From the NCBI GenBank assembly GCA_017502305.1, contig JAFVVG010000014.1, forward strand, positions 1-64,000: a stretch of 64,000 nt of DNA. Reading direction: 5' to 3'. Both the position numbers and the translations under genes were made by a program. The notes beneath the pieces were generated by a model that did not search any database, was not told the DNA's origin, and saw only the letters and a list, made by a program, of their open reading frames with translations. Position 1 is the stretch's first letter, and every line of letters begins with the position of its first letter. Source of the DNA: Clostridia bacterium (GTDB lineage Bacteria > Bacillota > Clostridia > Christensenellales > Aristaeellaceae). Below, in pieces: positions 40,213 through 48,567 of this stretch.

Positions 40213-40241
40213 ATCATACCATAACTGACTGAAAATGTGAA
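40213..40241 (-). promoter_or_regulatory. promoter of hflK-hflC
   Basis: Minus strand TTCACA (40236-40241) and TATGAT (40213-40218), 17-base spacer, with a TG extended -10. Confidence 0.7.
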
Positions 40242-40329
40242 CAAATTCGCATGAAGCATACAAGGGTATGACTGAAAAATACACAGGAAGTACCGAAAGC
40301 AAAAATTTTATCCATTCATGCCGGAATGG

Positions 40330-40358
40330 TTGAAAATGTGCCGCCAAAATGGTACATT
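40330..40358 (+). promoter_or_regulatory. possible promoter of the radical SAM operon
   Basis: TTGAAA (40330-40335) and TACATT (40353-40358), 17-base spacer. A better -10 (TATAAT, 40358-40363) overlaps it but has no well-spaced -35. Confidence 0.4.
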
Positions 40359-40392
40359 ATAATGTGTGTTTTTTGTAAAGGAGGCACGAGAT

Positions 40393-42240
40393 TTGTATTC
40401 TGAGAAGATCGAAGCCATGCTTGAAAAGGTGCAGAAGGCTCCCCGGTATACCGGCGGCGAAATGAATACCGCCATTAAAAGCTGGGAGGAGACTGACCTG
40501 CATTTCGCATTTTGTTTCCCCGATACCTATGAGGTGGCTATGTCCCACCTGGGCATGAAGATTCTCTATGCCATCATCAACCAGCAGGACTGGAGCCTGT
40601 GTGAACGTGTCTGCATGCCCTGGATTGACATGATGGCCCTGATGAAAGAGGAAAATGTTCCCCTGTTCTCCCTGGAGAACCGACGGGCGCTGAATGAGTT
40701 TGATGTGGTTGGCTTCACCCTGCAGTATGAGATGAGCTATTCCAACATCCTGGCCATGCTGAAGATGGGCAACATTCCGCTGAAGGGCTGTGAGCGCGGC
40801 CAGGATGACCCCATCGTGGTGGCCGGCGGCCCCTGCGCCTTCAATCCGGAACCCCTGGCGGACTTTATCGACGCCTTTATGGTGGGTGACGGCGAAGAGC
40901 AGATTGTGGAACTGAACCAGGTCATCCGGGAGTGGAAGAAGTCCGGTGAACCCCGTGAAGTGTGCCTGAAGAAGCTGGCTTCCGTGCGTGGTGTGTATGT
41001 GCCTTCCCTCTACGATGTGACCTACAACCAGGATGGCACCATCGCTTCCTTTGGTCCCAATTGCGACGAAGCACCTGAACGTGTCGTGAAGGCGATCATC
41101 ACCGACCTGGACACCGCTTTCTTCCCGGAGAAGATCCCCGTGCCCTACACGGAGATTATTCACGACCGCATCATGCTGGAAATCATGCGCGGCTGCACCC
41201 GCGGCTGCCGCTTCTGCGAAGTTGGCATGCTGTATCGCCCTGTGCGGGAGCGCAGCCTGGAGCACCTGGTGGAGCTGGCTGAAAAACTGGAAGCCTCCAC
41301 CGGCTATGAAGAGATGAGCCTCTCCAGCCTTTCCAGCGGCGATTATACCTGCCTGCCGGAACTCATCCGCGAACTGATGAAACGCCTGAATGACAAGCGT
41401 GTATCCATCAGCCTGCCCTCGCTGCGCATCGACAGCGTGCTGAAGGAATCCCTGGAGGAGACCCAGAAGACCCGCAAGACCTCCCTGACATTTGCCCCGG
41501 AGGCCGGCACCCAGCGCCTGCGTGACGTGATCAACAAGGGTGTGACGGAGGAGAATCTCATCGAGAAGGTGAACGACGCCTTCCAGGGCGGCTGGAGCAG
41601 TGTGAAGCTGTATTTCATGATGGGTCTGCCCACGGAAACCTACGAGGATCTGGACGGCATTGCCGACCTGGCCCGCAAGGTGGTGAACGCTTACTTCGCC
41701 GTGCCCAAAGACAAGCGCGCCAAGGGCCTGCGGGTGACCTGCTCCGCCTCGGTGTTTGTACCCAAGCCCTTTACCCCCTTCCAGTGGGAGCCCCAGGATT
41801 CCCTGGCCGTGGTGCAGGACAAGCAGCTTCACCTGCGTAACGCTCTTCGCCAGGTCAAAGGTGTGAACTTCAACTACCACGAGTCCGGCCTGAGCTACCT
41901 GGAAGCCTGCTTCGCCCGCGGCGACCGCCGCATGGGCGAGGTGCTGCTCAAGGCCTTTGAAAAGGGCTGCATGCTTGATGGCTGGACAGAGCATTTCAAG
42001 TACGACGCCTGGATGGAAGCCTTTGACGAGTGCGGCATTGATCCGGCGTTCTATGCCTACCGCCGCCGCGAGAAGGACGAGATTCTGCCCTGGGATTTCA
42101 TCGACAGCGGCATCACCAAGGAATTCCTGTGGCGTGAGAAGGAAAAGGCTGACCGGGCCCAGGTGACCCGCGACTGCCGCCAGGGCTGCAATGGCTGCGG
42201 CCTTCAGCGATTCAAGGGGGTGTGCTCGTTTTGCGGATGA
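40393..42240 (+). CDS. radical SAM protein, TIGR03960 family
   Basis: A 615-residue B12-binding-like/radical SAM enzyme. N-terminal part (about 1-235) has CFPDTYEVAMSHLGMKILYAIIN and GGPCAFNPEPLADFIDAFMVGDGE. The radical SAM core (about 255-500) has the cluster motif RGCTRGCRFCEVG (C-x3-C-x2-C) and LTFAPEAGTQRLRDVINKG. A Cys-rich C-terminus (CRQGCNGCGLQRFKGVCSFCG) suggests an extra cluster. Family members are almost always followed by a DUF2344 gene and RNase G, as here, pointing to rRNA or tRNA modification or maturation; the reaction is unknown. TTG start has AAGGAGG eight bases upstream. Confidence 0.88.
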   Translation: MYSEKIEAMLEKVQKAPRYTGGEMNTAIKSWEETDLHFAFCFPDTYEVAMSHLGMKILYAIINQQDWSLCERVCMPWIDMMALMKEENVPLFSLENRRALNEFDVVGFTLQYEMSYSNILAMLKMGNIPLKGCERGQDDPIVVAGGPCAFNPEPLADFIDAFMVGDGEEQIVELNQVIREWKKSGEPREVCLKKLASVRGVYVPSLYDVTYNQDGTIASFGPNCDEAPERVVKAIITDLDTAFFPEKIPVPYTEIIHDRIMLEIMRGCTRGCRFCEVGMLYRPVRERSLEHLVELAEKLEASTGYEEMSLSSLSSGDYTCLPELIRELMKRLNDKRVSISLPSLRIDSVLKESLEETQKTRKTSLTFAPEAGTQRLRDVINKGVTEENLIEKVNDAFQGGWSSVKLYFMMGLPTETYEDLDGIADLARKVVNAYFAVPKDKRAKGLRVTCSASVFVPKPFTPFQWEPQDSLAVVQDKQLHLRNALRQVKGVNFNYHESGLSYLEACFARGDRRMGEVLLKAFEKGCMLDGWTEHFKYDAWMEAFDECGIDPAFYAYRRREKDEILPWDFIDSGITKEFLWREKEKADRAQVTRDCRQGCNGCGLQRFKGVCSFCG

Positions 42241-42902
42241 TGGGTGTTTTTGAAAAGAGTGAGCGTCTGCGCCACATCGGCCATCTTGATATCATGCGCT
42301 CCACCCAGCGTGCCCTGCGCCGCAGCGGCCTGCCGGTGAGCTACTCCAAGGGGTTCAATCCCCATATTCTGATTACCTTCGCCTCTGCCTTGTCCACCGG
42401 CGCTGTGGGCAGGAACGAGATGATGGACGTAACCCTGGACAGGGATGTAACGGCGGAGGAATTCCTGGCGGCCATGAACGCCGCCATGCCCCCGGACATG
42501 CAGCTGAAGTCCGCCAAGGTGCTGGATGACAAGCATCCCGCCCTGATGGCCATGGTGCAGGCTGCGGAGTATGACCTGAAGCTGCTGGATGAGGATGCTG
42601 CCGCCAGGTGTGTGGCTGCTATTCCGGCTTTCCTGCAGCAGGAGAGTATCATGGCCATGCGCAAGACCAAGAGCGGCATCAAGGAGTGCGACATCCGTCC
42701 CTTGCTTTTCAAGGTTGAAGGTGAAGGGCAGCACATCTATGCCACCATGACGCTGACGGAGCGTATGTCCTGCAAGCCTGACATGCTGGTAAAGGCGCTG
42801 TGTGACTTCGCCGGCTGCGAAGTACCCCGGGTGCTGGTGACCCGCAACCGCCTCTACGGCATGAACGAGGCAGGGGAGCTGACGCCCCTGGAACTTCTGT
42901 GA
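42231..42902 (+). CDS. DUF2344 (TIGR03936) radical-SAM-linked protein
   Basis: A 223-residue protein covering the whole DUF2344 domain: SERLRHIGHLDIMRSTQRALRRSGLPVSYSKGFNPHILITFASALSTGAVGRNEMMDV, then a variable middle and IYATMTLTERMSCKPDMLVKALC. In other genomes this domain is fused to or follows the TIGR03960 radical SAM protein, so the two likely form a complex. The start is uncertain: TTG at 42231 fits the spacing from GGGGG and the family start; GTG at 42222 and ATG at 42237 or 42240 are alternatives. It overlaps the radical SAM gene by ten bases. Confidence 0.82.
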   Translation: MRMMGVFEKSERLRHIGHLDIMRSTQRALRRSGLPVSYSKGFNPHILITFASALSTGAVGRNEMMDVTLDRDVTAEEFLAAMNAAMPPDMQLKSAKVLDDKHPALMAMVQAAEYDLKLLDEDAAARCVAAIPAFLQQESIMAMRKTKSGIKECDIRPLLFKVEGEGQHIYATMTLTERMSCKPDMLVKALCDFAGCEVPRVLVTRNRLYGMNEAGELTPLELL

Positions 42903-44083
42903 TGCGGGAGATCTATATCAAGGCTGGGCAGCCGAGGGAGATTGCCCTGGTTGAGGATGGCAAGCTGTGCGAGTATATCCGGGATGAAGCGGATGCCTCC
43001 ACCGAGGCCATCTATGCCGGAAGGGTGGAGCGCATCGTGCCCGGTATGAAAGCCGCCTTTGTGGACATCGGCCAGGAGAAAAACGGCTTCCTGCCCCTGG
43101 AGGAGCGCAGCCAGACGGCTTCTCTGCCCAAGCTGCAAACCGGCGACACCGTGCTGGTGCAGGTGAAGAAAGAAGCCCAGGGCAGCAAGGGAGCGTTTCT
43201 CACAAGGGATCTAACCCTGTGCGGTGAAACGGTGATCCTCATGCCTATGAACAAGTATATTGGCGTATCTTCCCGTGTGGAGGATGAAGAAACGCGCAAG
43301 CCGCTTATCACCATGGGCAAAACCATTGCAGATGGTCGCTTCGGGCTGATCATGCGCAACGGCGCGGTGGATGCAAAGCTGGAGGACATCTGCACGGAAG
43401 TGAATGAACTGATTTCCGTATGGCACAATGTGCAAAAGAAAGTCCCTACGGCCCATGTACCCTCTATGGTACACACGCCCCGCAGCCAATTGGACAGTTT
43501 GCTGGACGATTACCGCCCCCGAGGCATTGACCGTATTGTGACCAATGACGCCTCCCTGGCCAGGGCGCTGGAGAACATCGCCCCCGTGCACCTGGCCGGC
43601 GATGAGATGATGACCATCGCCAGGCTCCACCATCAGCGGGAGAAGACCCTGCAGCGCCATGTTTGGCTTGACAGCGGCGCCTCGCTGGTGATCGACCCCT
43701 GCGAGGCCATGACGGTGATCGACGTGAATACCGCCAAGTTCACCGGCAAGCGAGATTTGGAAGAAACCATCCTCAAGACCAACCTGGAGGTTTGCGAAGA
43801 GATTGCCCGGCAGGTGCGGCTCAGAAACGTGAGCGGCATCATCCTGATCGATATGATCGACATGGAAAAACCGGAACACCACGAAAAGGTGTTGGAGAAG
43901 CTGAAGGAAGCTTTCGCCAATGATCGGGTGAAGACGGTGATTCATGGCTTCACCTCTCTGGGGCTCATCGAAATGACCCGCAAGAAGAGACGTAAGCCCC
44001 TCAGGGACGAATGGTCCGCGCCCTGCCGTGCATGCAAGGGCACGGGACGTGAAATGCAGAACAAGGAGGATTCGCATGGCTGA
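42902..44083 (+). CDS. rng: ribonuclease E/G family endoribonuclease (RNase G)
   Basis: A 393-residue RNase E/G. The S1-type RNA-binding domain is MREIYIKAGQPREIALVEDGKLCEY to GFLPLEER. The catalytic part includes HVWLDSGASLVIDPCEAMTVIDVNTAKFTGKRD and RNVSGIILIDMIDM (Mg2+ aspartates). The C-terminal CRACKGTG is the zinc-link Cys motif used for dimer pairing. It is shorter than E. coli RNase G (489) because the small C-terminal domain is missing. It processes rRNA and decays mRNA. The start codon overlaps the end of DUF2344. The 3' end overlaps miaB by eight bases. Confidence 0.9.
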   Translation: MREIYIKAGQPREIALVEDGKLCEYIRDEADASTEAIYAGRVERIVPGMKAAFVDIGQEKNGFLPLEERSQTASLPKLQTGDTVLVQVKKEAQGSKGAFLTRDLTLCGETVILMPMNKYIGVSSRVEDEETRKPLITMGKTIADGRFGLIMRNGAVDAKLEDICTEVNELISVWHNVQKKVPTAHVPSMVHTPRSQLDSLLDDYRPRGIDRIVTNDASLARALENIAPVHLAGDEMMTIARLHHQREKTLQRHVWLDSGASLVIDPCEAMTVIDVNTAKFTGKRDLEETILKTNLEVCEEIARQVRLRNVSGIILIDMIDMEKPEHHEKVLEKLKEAFANDRVKTVIHGFTSLGLIEMTRKKRRKPLRDEWSAPCRACKGTGREMQNKEDSHG

Positions 44084-45488
44084 AAGAAAGCCTGTGATCA
44101 TAACCGCTGAACAGCTTGCTGAGCAGCGGCGATACATTGAAGAGATCCGCAGTTTGCCTCAGCGGCCCAGGAGCTACTTTGTGGTGACCTACGGCTGCCA
44201 GATGAACGCCCACGACAGTGAAACCATCGCCGGTATGCTGCAGGAGATGGGCATGGCAGAAGCACCTGACCGGGAGCACGCGGATTTTGTGATCTTCAAC
44301 ACCTGCTGCGTCCGTGACAACGCCGAGCGCCGTGCCCTGGGCAATGTGACCTGGCTGAAGGAAGTGCGCAAGCAGAACCCTAATCTGATCATCGCTGTGT
44401 GCGGATGCATGATCCAGCAGCCCGGTATGGCGGAGAAGATCCTGAAGCAATATAAGTTCATCGACCTGGCCTTTGGCACCACCAACCTGTACAAGCTGCC
44501 GGAATTGCTTTGCCGAAAGCTCAACGAAGATCGTGCCGTCGTGGTTGTGGAGGACAAGGATACCATTGCCGAAAACCTGCCCATGAAGCGTCTGCGCAAG
44601 GATTTTGCCTACATCACCATCATGTACGGCTGTGACAACTTCTGCTCCTACTGCATTGTGCCCTATGTGCGGGGCCGGGAACGCAGCCGTGAGATGGACG
44701 CCATCCTGGCAGAGGCAAGGCAGCTGAAGGAAAGCGGCGTGAAGGAAATCATGCTGCTGGGCCAGAATGTGAACTCCTACGGCAAAGGGCTGGAGGGAGA
44801 TGTGACCTTCGCCGGCCTGCTGCGCAAGCTGGAGGAGATCGGCATTCCGAGAATCCGGTTCATGACCAGCCATCCCAAGGATCTTTCCGATGAGCTGATC
44901 GAAGTCATGCGCACCAGCAAGTGCATCCTGCCCCAGTTCCACCTGCCGGTGCAGGCGGGCAACGATGATATCCTCCAGCAGATGAACCGCCATTACAGCC
45001 GGGAGAAGTACCTGAACCGGGTTCGTGCCCTGCGGGAGGCGGTGCCGGGCATCGGCCTGACCACAGATATCATTGTTGGTTTCCCTGGGGAGACGGAAGA
45101 GCAGTTCCAGGATACCATGTCCCTGGTGAAGGAAGTGGGGTACGATTCCGCCTTTACCTTCATCTATTCTCCCCGAACCGGCACGAAGGCCGCGGCCATG
45201 CTGGATCAGATTCCCGATGACGTGGCCACCGACCGCATCCAGCGGCTGATCGCCCTGCAGGACCAGTGCCAGAAAGAGGCCATGAGCCGCTTTGTGGGCA
45301 TGGAGGAGGAAGTGCTGGTGGAGGGTCTTTCCCGCCGCAGCAAGACGGCTGTTTCCGGCAAGGGGCGCCACGGCGTTTCCATTACGCTGCCGGGCAGCGA
45401 AAAGGACATTGGCGAGATCGTCCGTGTCCGGGTAACTGAAATCAAAAACAACACGCTCATGGCAGAGCGCATTGAAGAAAGGAAGTAA
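44076..45488 (+). CDS. miaB: tRNA-i6A37 methylthiotransferase MiaB
   Basis: A 470-residue methylthiotransferase. The N-terminal UPF0004 domain holds the auxiliary cluster cysteines (VTYGCQMNAHDSE, FNTCCVRDNAE, AVCGCMIQ). The radical SAM domain has the motif CDNFCSYCIVPYVRGRERSR. A C-terminal TRAM domain (about 400-470) binds tRNA. It adds the 2-methylthio group to i6A37 in tRNAs reading U-starting codons; MiaA, which makes i6A, is encoded five genes downstream. AAGGAGG precedes the ATG. The order miaB-ricA-mutS-mutL-miaA resembles Bacillus ymcB-ymcA-(cotE)-mutS-mutL-miaA. Confidence 0.94.
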   Translation: MAERKPVIITAEQLAEQRRYIEEIRSLPQRPRSYFVVTYGCQMNAHDSETIAGMLQEMGMAEAPDREHADFVIFNTCCVRDNAERRALGNVTWLKEVRKQNPNLIIAVCGCMIQQPGMAEKILKQYKFIDLAFGTTNLYKLPELLCRKLNEDRAVVVVEDKDTIAENLPMKRLRKDFAYITIMYGCDNFCSYCIVPYVRGRERSREMDAILAEARQLKESGVKEIMLLGQNVNSYGKGLEGDVTFAGLLRKLEEIGIPRIRFMTSHPKDLSDELIEVMRTSKCILPQFHLPVQAGNDDILQQMNRHYSREKYLNRVRALREAVPGIGLTTDIIVGFPGETEEQFQDTMSLVKEVGYDSAFTFIYSPRTGTKAAAMLDQIPDDVATDRIQRLIALQDQCQKEAMSRFVGMEEEVLVEGLSRRSKTAVSGKGRHGVSITLPGSEKDIGEIVRVRVTEIKNNTLMAERIEERK

Positions 45489-45494
45489 AGGATC

Positions 45495-45911
45495 ATGAAT
45501 AACGTTATGCACAAGGCTCAGGAACTGGCGGAGGCCATTCTGGAGAGCAGCATCTACCAGCGGATGCACACCGCTGAACTGCAGGTGAACAAGGACGAGG
45601 AAGCTGTGAAGGCCGTCAGTGATTTTGTGGAGAAGCGTCAGGCTGTGGAAAGCATTCTGGCCTCCAACAACATGGATCACACCGCCCTGGCCGAGGCTGG
45701 CAAGGCCATGGAAGAAGCTGAGAAGAAGCTGAACGAGGTGGCCCTCATCAAGGAGATGCAGGAATCCCGCCAGGAATTCACCCAGATGATGGAGAACGTG
45801 AACCGCATCCTGCGCCTAGTAATCACCGGCGAAACTGAAGAGGAGTGCGACTGCGGCGGCGATTGCGGCGGATGCTCCGGCTCCTGCTCCAGCTGCGGCG
45901 GCTGCCACTAA
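45495..45911 (+). CDS. ricA: RicA/RicF (YmcA/YlbF) family protein with Cys-rich tail
   Basis: A 138-residue helical protein. Residues about 5-112 match the YlbF/YmcA fold (AQELAEAILESSIYQRMHTAELQVNKDEEA; MEEAEKKLNEVALIKEMQESRQEF). Residues 118-138 form a Gly/Ser tail with seven cysteines in C-x-C and C-x2-C spacing. In Bacillus the RicA-RicF-RicT complex carries two [4Fe-4S] clusters and controls RNase Y and sporulation. Position between miaB and mutS equals that of Bacillus ymcA, so I use ricA, though YlbF-type annotation is equally possible. RicT is also in this window. Confidence 0.75.
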   Translation: MNNVMHKAQELAEAILESSIYQRMHTAELQVNKDEEAVKAVSDFVEKRQAVESILASNNMDHTALAEAGKAMEEAEKKLNEVALIKEMQESRQEFTQMMENVNRILRLVITGETEEECDCGGDCGGCSGSCSSCGGCH

Positions 45912-45945
45912 GATCCCCTGCTGATACAAGAAGAGGAGGCCATTC

Positions 45946-48552
45946 ATGGCTGGACTTACTTCCATGATGCAGCAGTACCTGAACATCAAGGCTGAGCATC
46001 AGGACTGCATTGTGTTTTTCCGACTGGGTGATTTCTACGAAATGTTCTTTGACGACGCCAAGCTGGCGTCCAGGGAGCTGGAGCTCACCCTCACCGGCCG
46101 AGACTGCGGCCTGGAGGAACGTGCGCCCATGTGCGGCGTTCCTTTTCATGCCTGCAATACCTATGTGGAGCGGCTCATCGCCAAGGGCTACAAGGTGGCC
46201 ATCTGCGAACAGATGGAGGATCCCGCCACCGCCAAGGGCCTGGTAAAGCGTGATGTGGTGCGCATCATTACCGCCGGTACGGTGATCGAGCCCACCATGC
46301 TGGATGAGCACACCAACAACTTCCTGCTTTCCGTGTGCTTCAACGGCGATAAGGCCGGCCTGGCTATGTGCGACGTATCCACCGGTGAATTCACCGTGCA
46401 CGAGATCGACAAGGCGGAGAACACCCTGGCGGACGAGATTGCCCGCATTCAGCCCATTGAGATCATCTGCAACGATCTTGTTCGCCTGCGCTCCTGCCTG
46501 AACAGGGAGGATTCTACCGCCTCTGAGCAGCCCGGCACCTGGTTTCAGTTTCAGAATGCTTCCGATACGCTGTGCCGGCATTTCCAGCTGAATGATCTTT
46601 CGCCCCTGGGCCTCAGTGACGAGTACCGGGTAGCGGCCTGTGCTGCCGGTGCGCTGATGCGCTATCTCAGTGAGACCCAGAAGACCTCCATGGAGCATAT
46701 CACGGAGTTGCGAATCTATCAGGGCAGCGAAACCATGATGCTGGACCGCAATACCCGCCGGAACCTGGAGCTGACCGAATCGCTGCGCAGCCGCAACCGC
46801 AAGGGTTCGCTGCTGTGGCTGCTGGACAAGACCTCCACCGCCATGGGCAGCCGTCTTTTGCGCTCCTGGATTGAGCAGCCCCTGATCAACCGGGAAAAAA
46901 TCCTGCGCCGCCTGGATGCTGTGGAAGAATTCACCCACCAGCACGTGCTGACCATGACCCTGGCGGAGGAACTCCAGAACGTTTATGACGTGGAACGCCT
47001 CCTGAGCCGTGTGGCCTACAAGAGCCTCAACGCACGCGACTGCCTTGCACTGTGCGCTTCCCTGGGCCGTGTTCCTGCTGTGAAGAACCTGCTGGCCGGC
47101 GCTGAAAGCCAGGCTGTCCGGAGCATCTATGAGCAGCTGGATCCCCTGGAGGAGCTGACAGAGCTGCTGGAGAGGTGCATCAACCCCGAAGCGCCTCTGA
47201 CCATCTCCGAGGGCAATATCATCCGCAAGGGCTATTCCGCACTGCTGGATGAGTACCGTGAGGCATCTGCCAACGGCAAGCAATGGATCCTGGAAATGGA
47301 ACAGAAGGAACGCGAGGAGACGGGTATCAAGAACCTGCGCATTCCTTACAACAAGGTTTTCGGCTACTGCATTGAGGTGACCAAATCTTATTACGACCTG
47401 GTGCCTATGCGCTACCAGCGGCGGCAGACCCTGGCCAACTGCGAGCGCTATGTGACACCGGAACTCAAGGAAATCGAACGGAAGATCGTGGGTGCCCAGG
47501 AGCAGTCTGTGCGTCTGGAGCTGGAGATTTTCAGCGAAATCCGCGAAAAGATTTCCGCACAGATCAGCCGCATCCAGCGCACCGCTAACGCCCTGAAGGA
47601 ACTGGATGCGCTGCTTTCCCTGGCCCGCGTGGCGGTAAGCAACCACTATGTTCGCCCGGAAATCACCGAGGATGGTACCCTCGACATTGTGGAGGGCCGG
47701 CATCCTGTGGTGGAACAGACCATGCAGGACGGCGGCTTTGTGCCCAACGATACCCACATGAACGGCGAAGGCCAGCGGATGCTGATCATCACCGGCCCCA
47801 ACATGGCAGGTAAGAGCACCTATATGCGACAGGTGGCTCTCATCAGCCTGATGGCCCACGTGGGCTGCTTTGTACCGGCCCAGGAGGCCAGGATTCCGAT
47901 TATCGACCGCATTTTTACCCGTGTGGGCGCTTCTGATGATCTGGCCAGCGGCCAATCCACCTTTATGGTGGAGATGTCCGAAACAGCCTACATCCTGCGG
48001 AACGCTACGGCTAAATCCCTGGTAATTCTGGACGAGATCGGCCGCGGCACCAGTACCTTTGACGGCCTTTCCATTGCCTGGGCGGTGGTGGAATACCTGT
48101 GCGACAAGAGCAAATCCGGCGCCAAGACACTCTTTGCCACTCACTATCACGAGCTCTCTGAGCTGGAAGGCCATGTTGAGGGCGTGGAGAACTATTGCAT
48201 TTCCGTCCGTGAGCACGGCGAGGATGTGATTTTCCTGCGCAAAATCATCCGTGGCGGCGCAGACAAGAGCTTCGGTATTCATGTGGCTCGTCTTGCCGGC
48301 GTACCACATCCGGTGCTGGTACGCGCTCACGAGATCCAGGCCCGCCTGGAAGTGAGCAACATCAACCAGAACACCATCGGCCAGAACATTCTGGAAAATG
48401 GCCCGGCCCGTGAAAGCGAGCAGGTGGATATGTTCGACTATGCCAAGACGGAAATCATCAATGAACTGCAGACCATCGACGTCATGGCCTTGACGCCCAT
48501 GGACGCCATCAACAAGCTGTTCCTGCTGCGTGAAAAATCACGCAAGCTGTAA
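45946..48552 (+). CDS. mutS: DNA mismatch repair protein MutS
   Basis: An 868-residue MutS of standard length. The mismatch-reading motif is FFRLGDFYEMFFDDA with the Phe-x-Glu wedge. The connector and lever domains follow, then the ATPase: Walker A GPNMAGKSTYMRQ, Walker B LVILDEIGRGTSTFDG, and helix-turn-helix dimer region. The C-terminus lacks an obvious beta-clamp motif beyond QVDMFDYAK. AAGAGGAGG precedes the ATG. It recognises mismatches and recruits MutL, encoded 15 bases on. Confidence 0.95.
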   Translation: MAGLTSMMQQYLNIKAEHQDCIVFFRLGDFYEMFFDDAKLASRELELTLTGRDCGLEERAPMCGVPFHACNTYVERLIAKGYKVAICEQMEDPATAKGLVKRDVVRIITAGTVIEPTMLDEHTNNFLLSVCFNGDKAGLAMCDVSTGEFTVHEIDKAENTLADEIARIQPIEIICNDLVRLRSCLNREDSTASEQPGTWFQFQNASDTLCRHFQLNDLSPLGLSDEYRVAACAAGALMRYLSETQKTSMEHITELRIYQGSETMMLDRNTRRNLELTESLRSRNRKGSLLWLLDKTSTAMGSRLLRSWIEQPLINREKILRRLDAVEEFTHQHVLTMTLAEELQNVYDVERLLSRVAYKSLNARDCLALCASLGRVPAVKNLLAGAESQAVRSIYEQLDPLEELTELLERCINPEAPLTISEGNIIRKGYSALLDEYREASANGKQWILEMEQKEREETGIKNLRIPYNKVFGYCIEVTKSYYDLVPMRYQRRQTLANCERYVTPELKEIERKIVGAQEQSVRLELEIFSEIREKISAQISRIQRTANALKELDALLSLARVAVSNHYVRPEITEDGTLDIVEGRHPVVEQTMQDGGFVPNDTHMNGEGQRMLIITGPNMAGKSTYMRQVALISLMAHVGCFVPAQEARIPIIDRIFTRVGASDDLASGQSTFMVEMSETAYILRNATAKSLVILDEIGRGTSTFDGLSIAWAVVEYLCDKSKSGAKTLFATHYHELSELEGHVEGVENYCISVREHGEDVIFLRKIIRGGADKSFGIHVARLAGVPHPVLVRAHEIQARLEVSNINQNTIGQNILENGPARESEQVDMFDYAKTEIINELQTIDVMALTPMDAINKLFLLREKSRKL

Positions 48553-48567
48553 AGAAAGGAGGCCGCT

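Noticed and set aside
45823-48330. 835-residue minus-strand open frame
   Set aside because: It mirrors mutS on the other strand; mutS is certain and the antisense frame has no motif.
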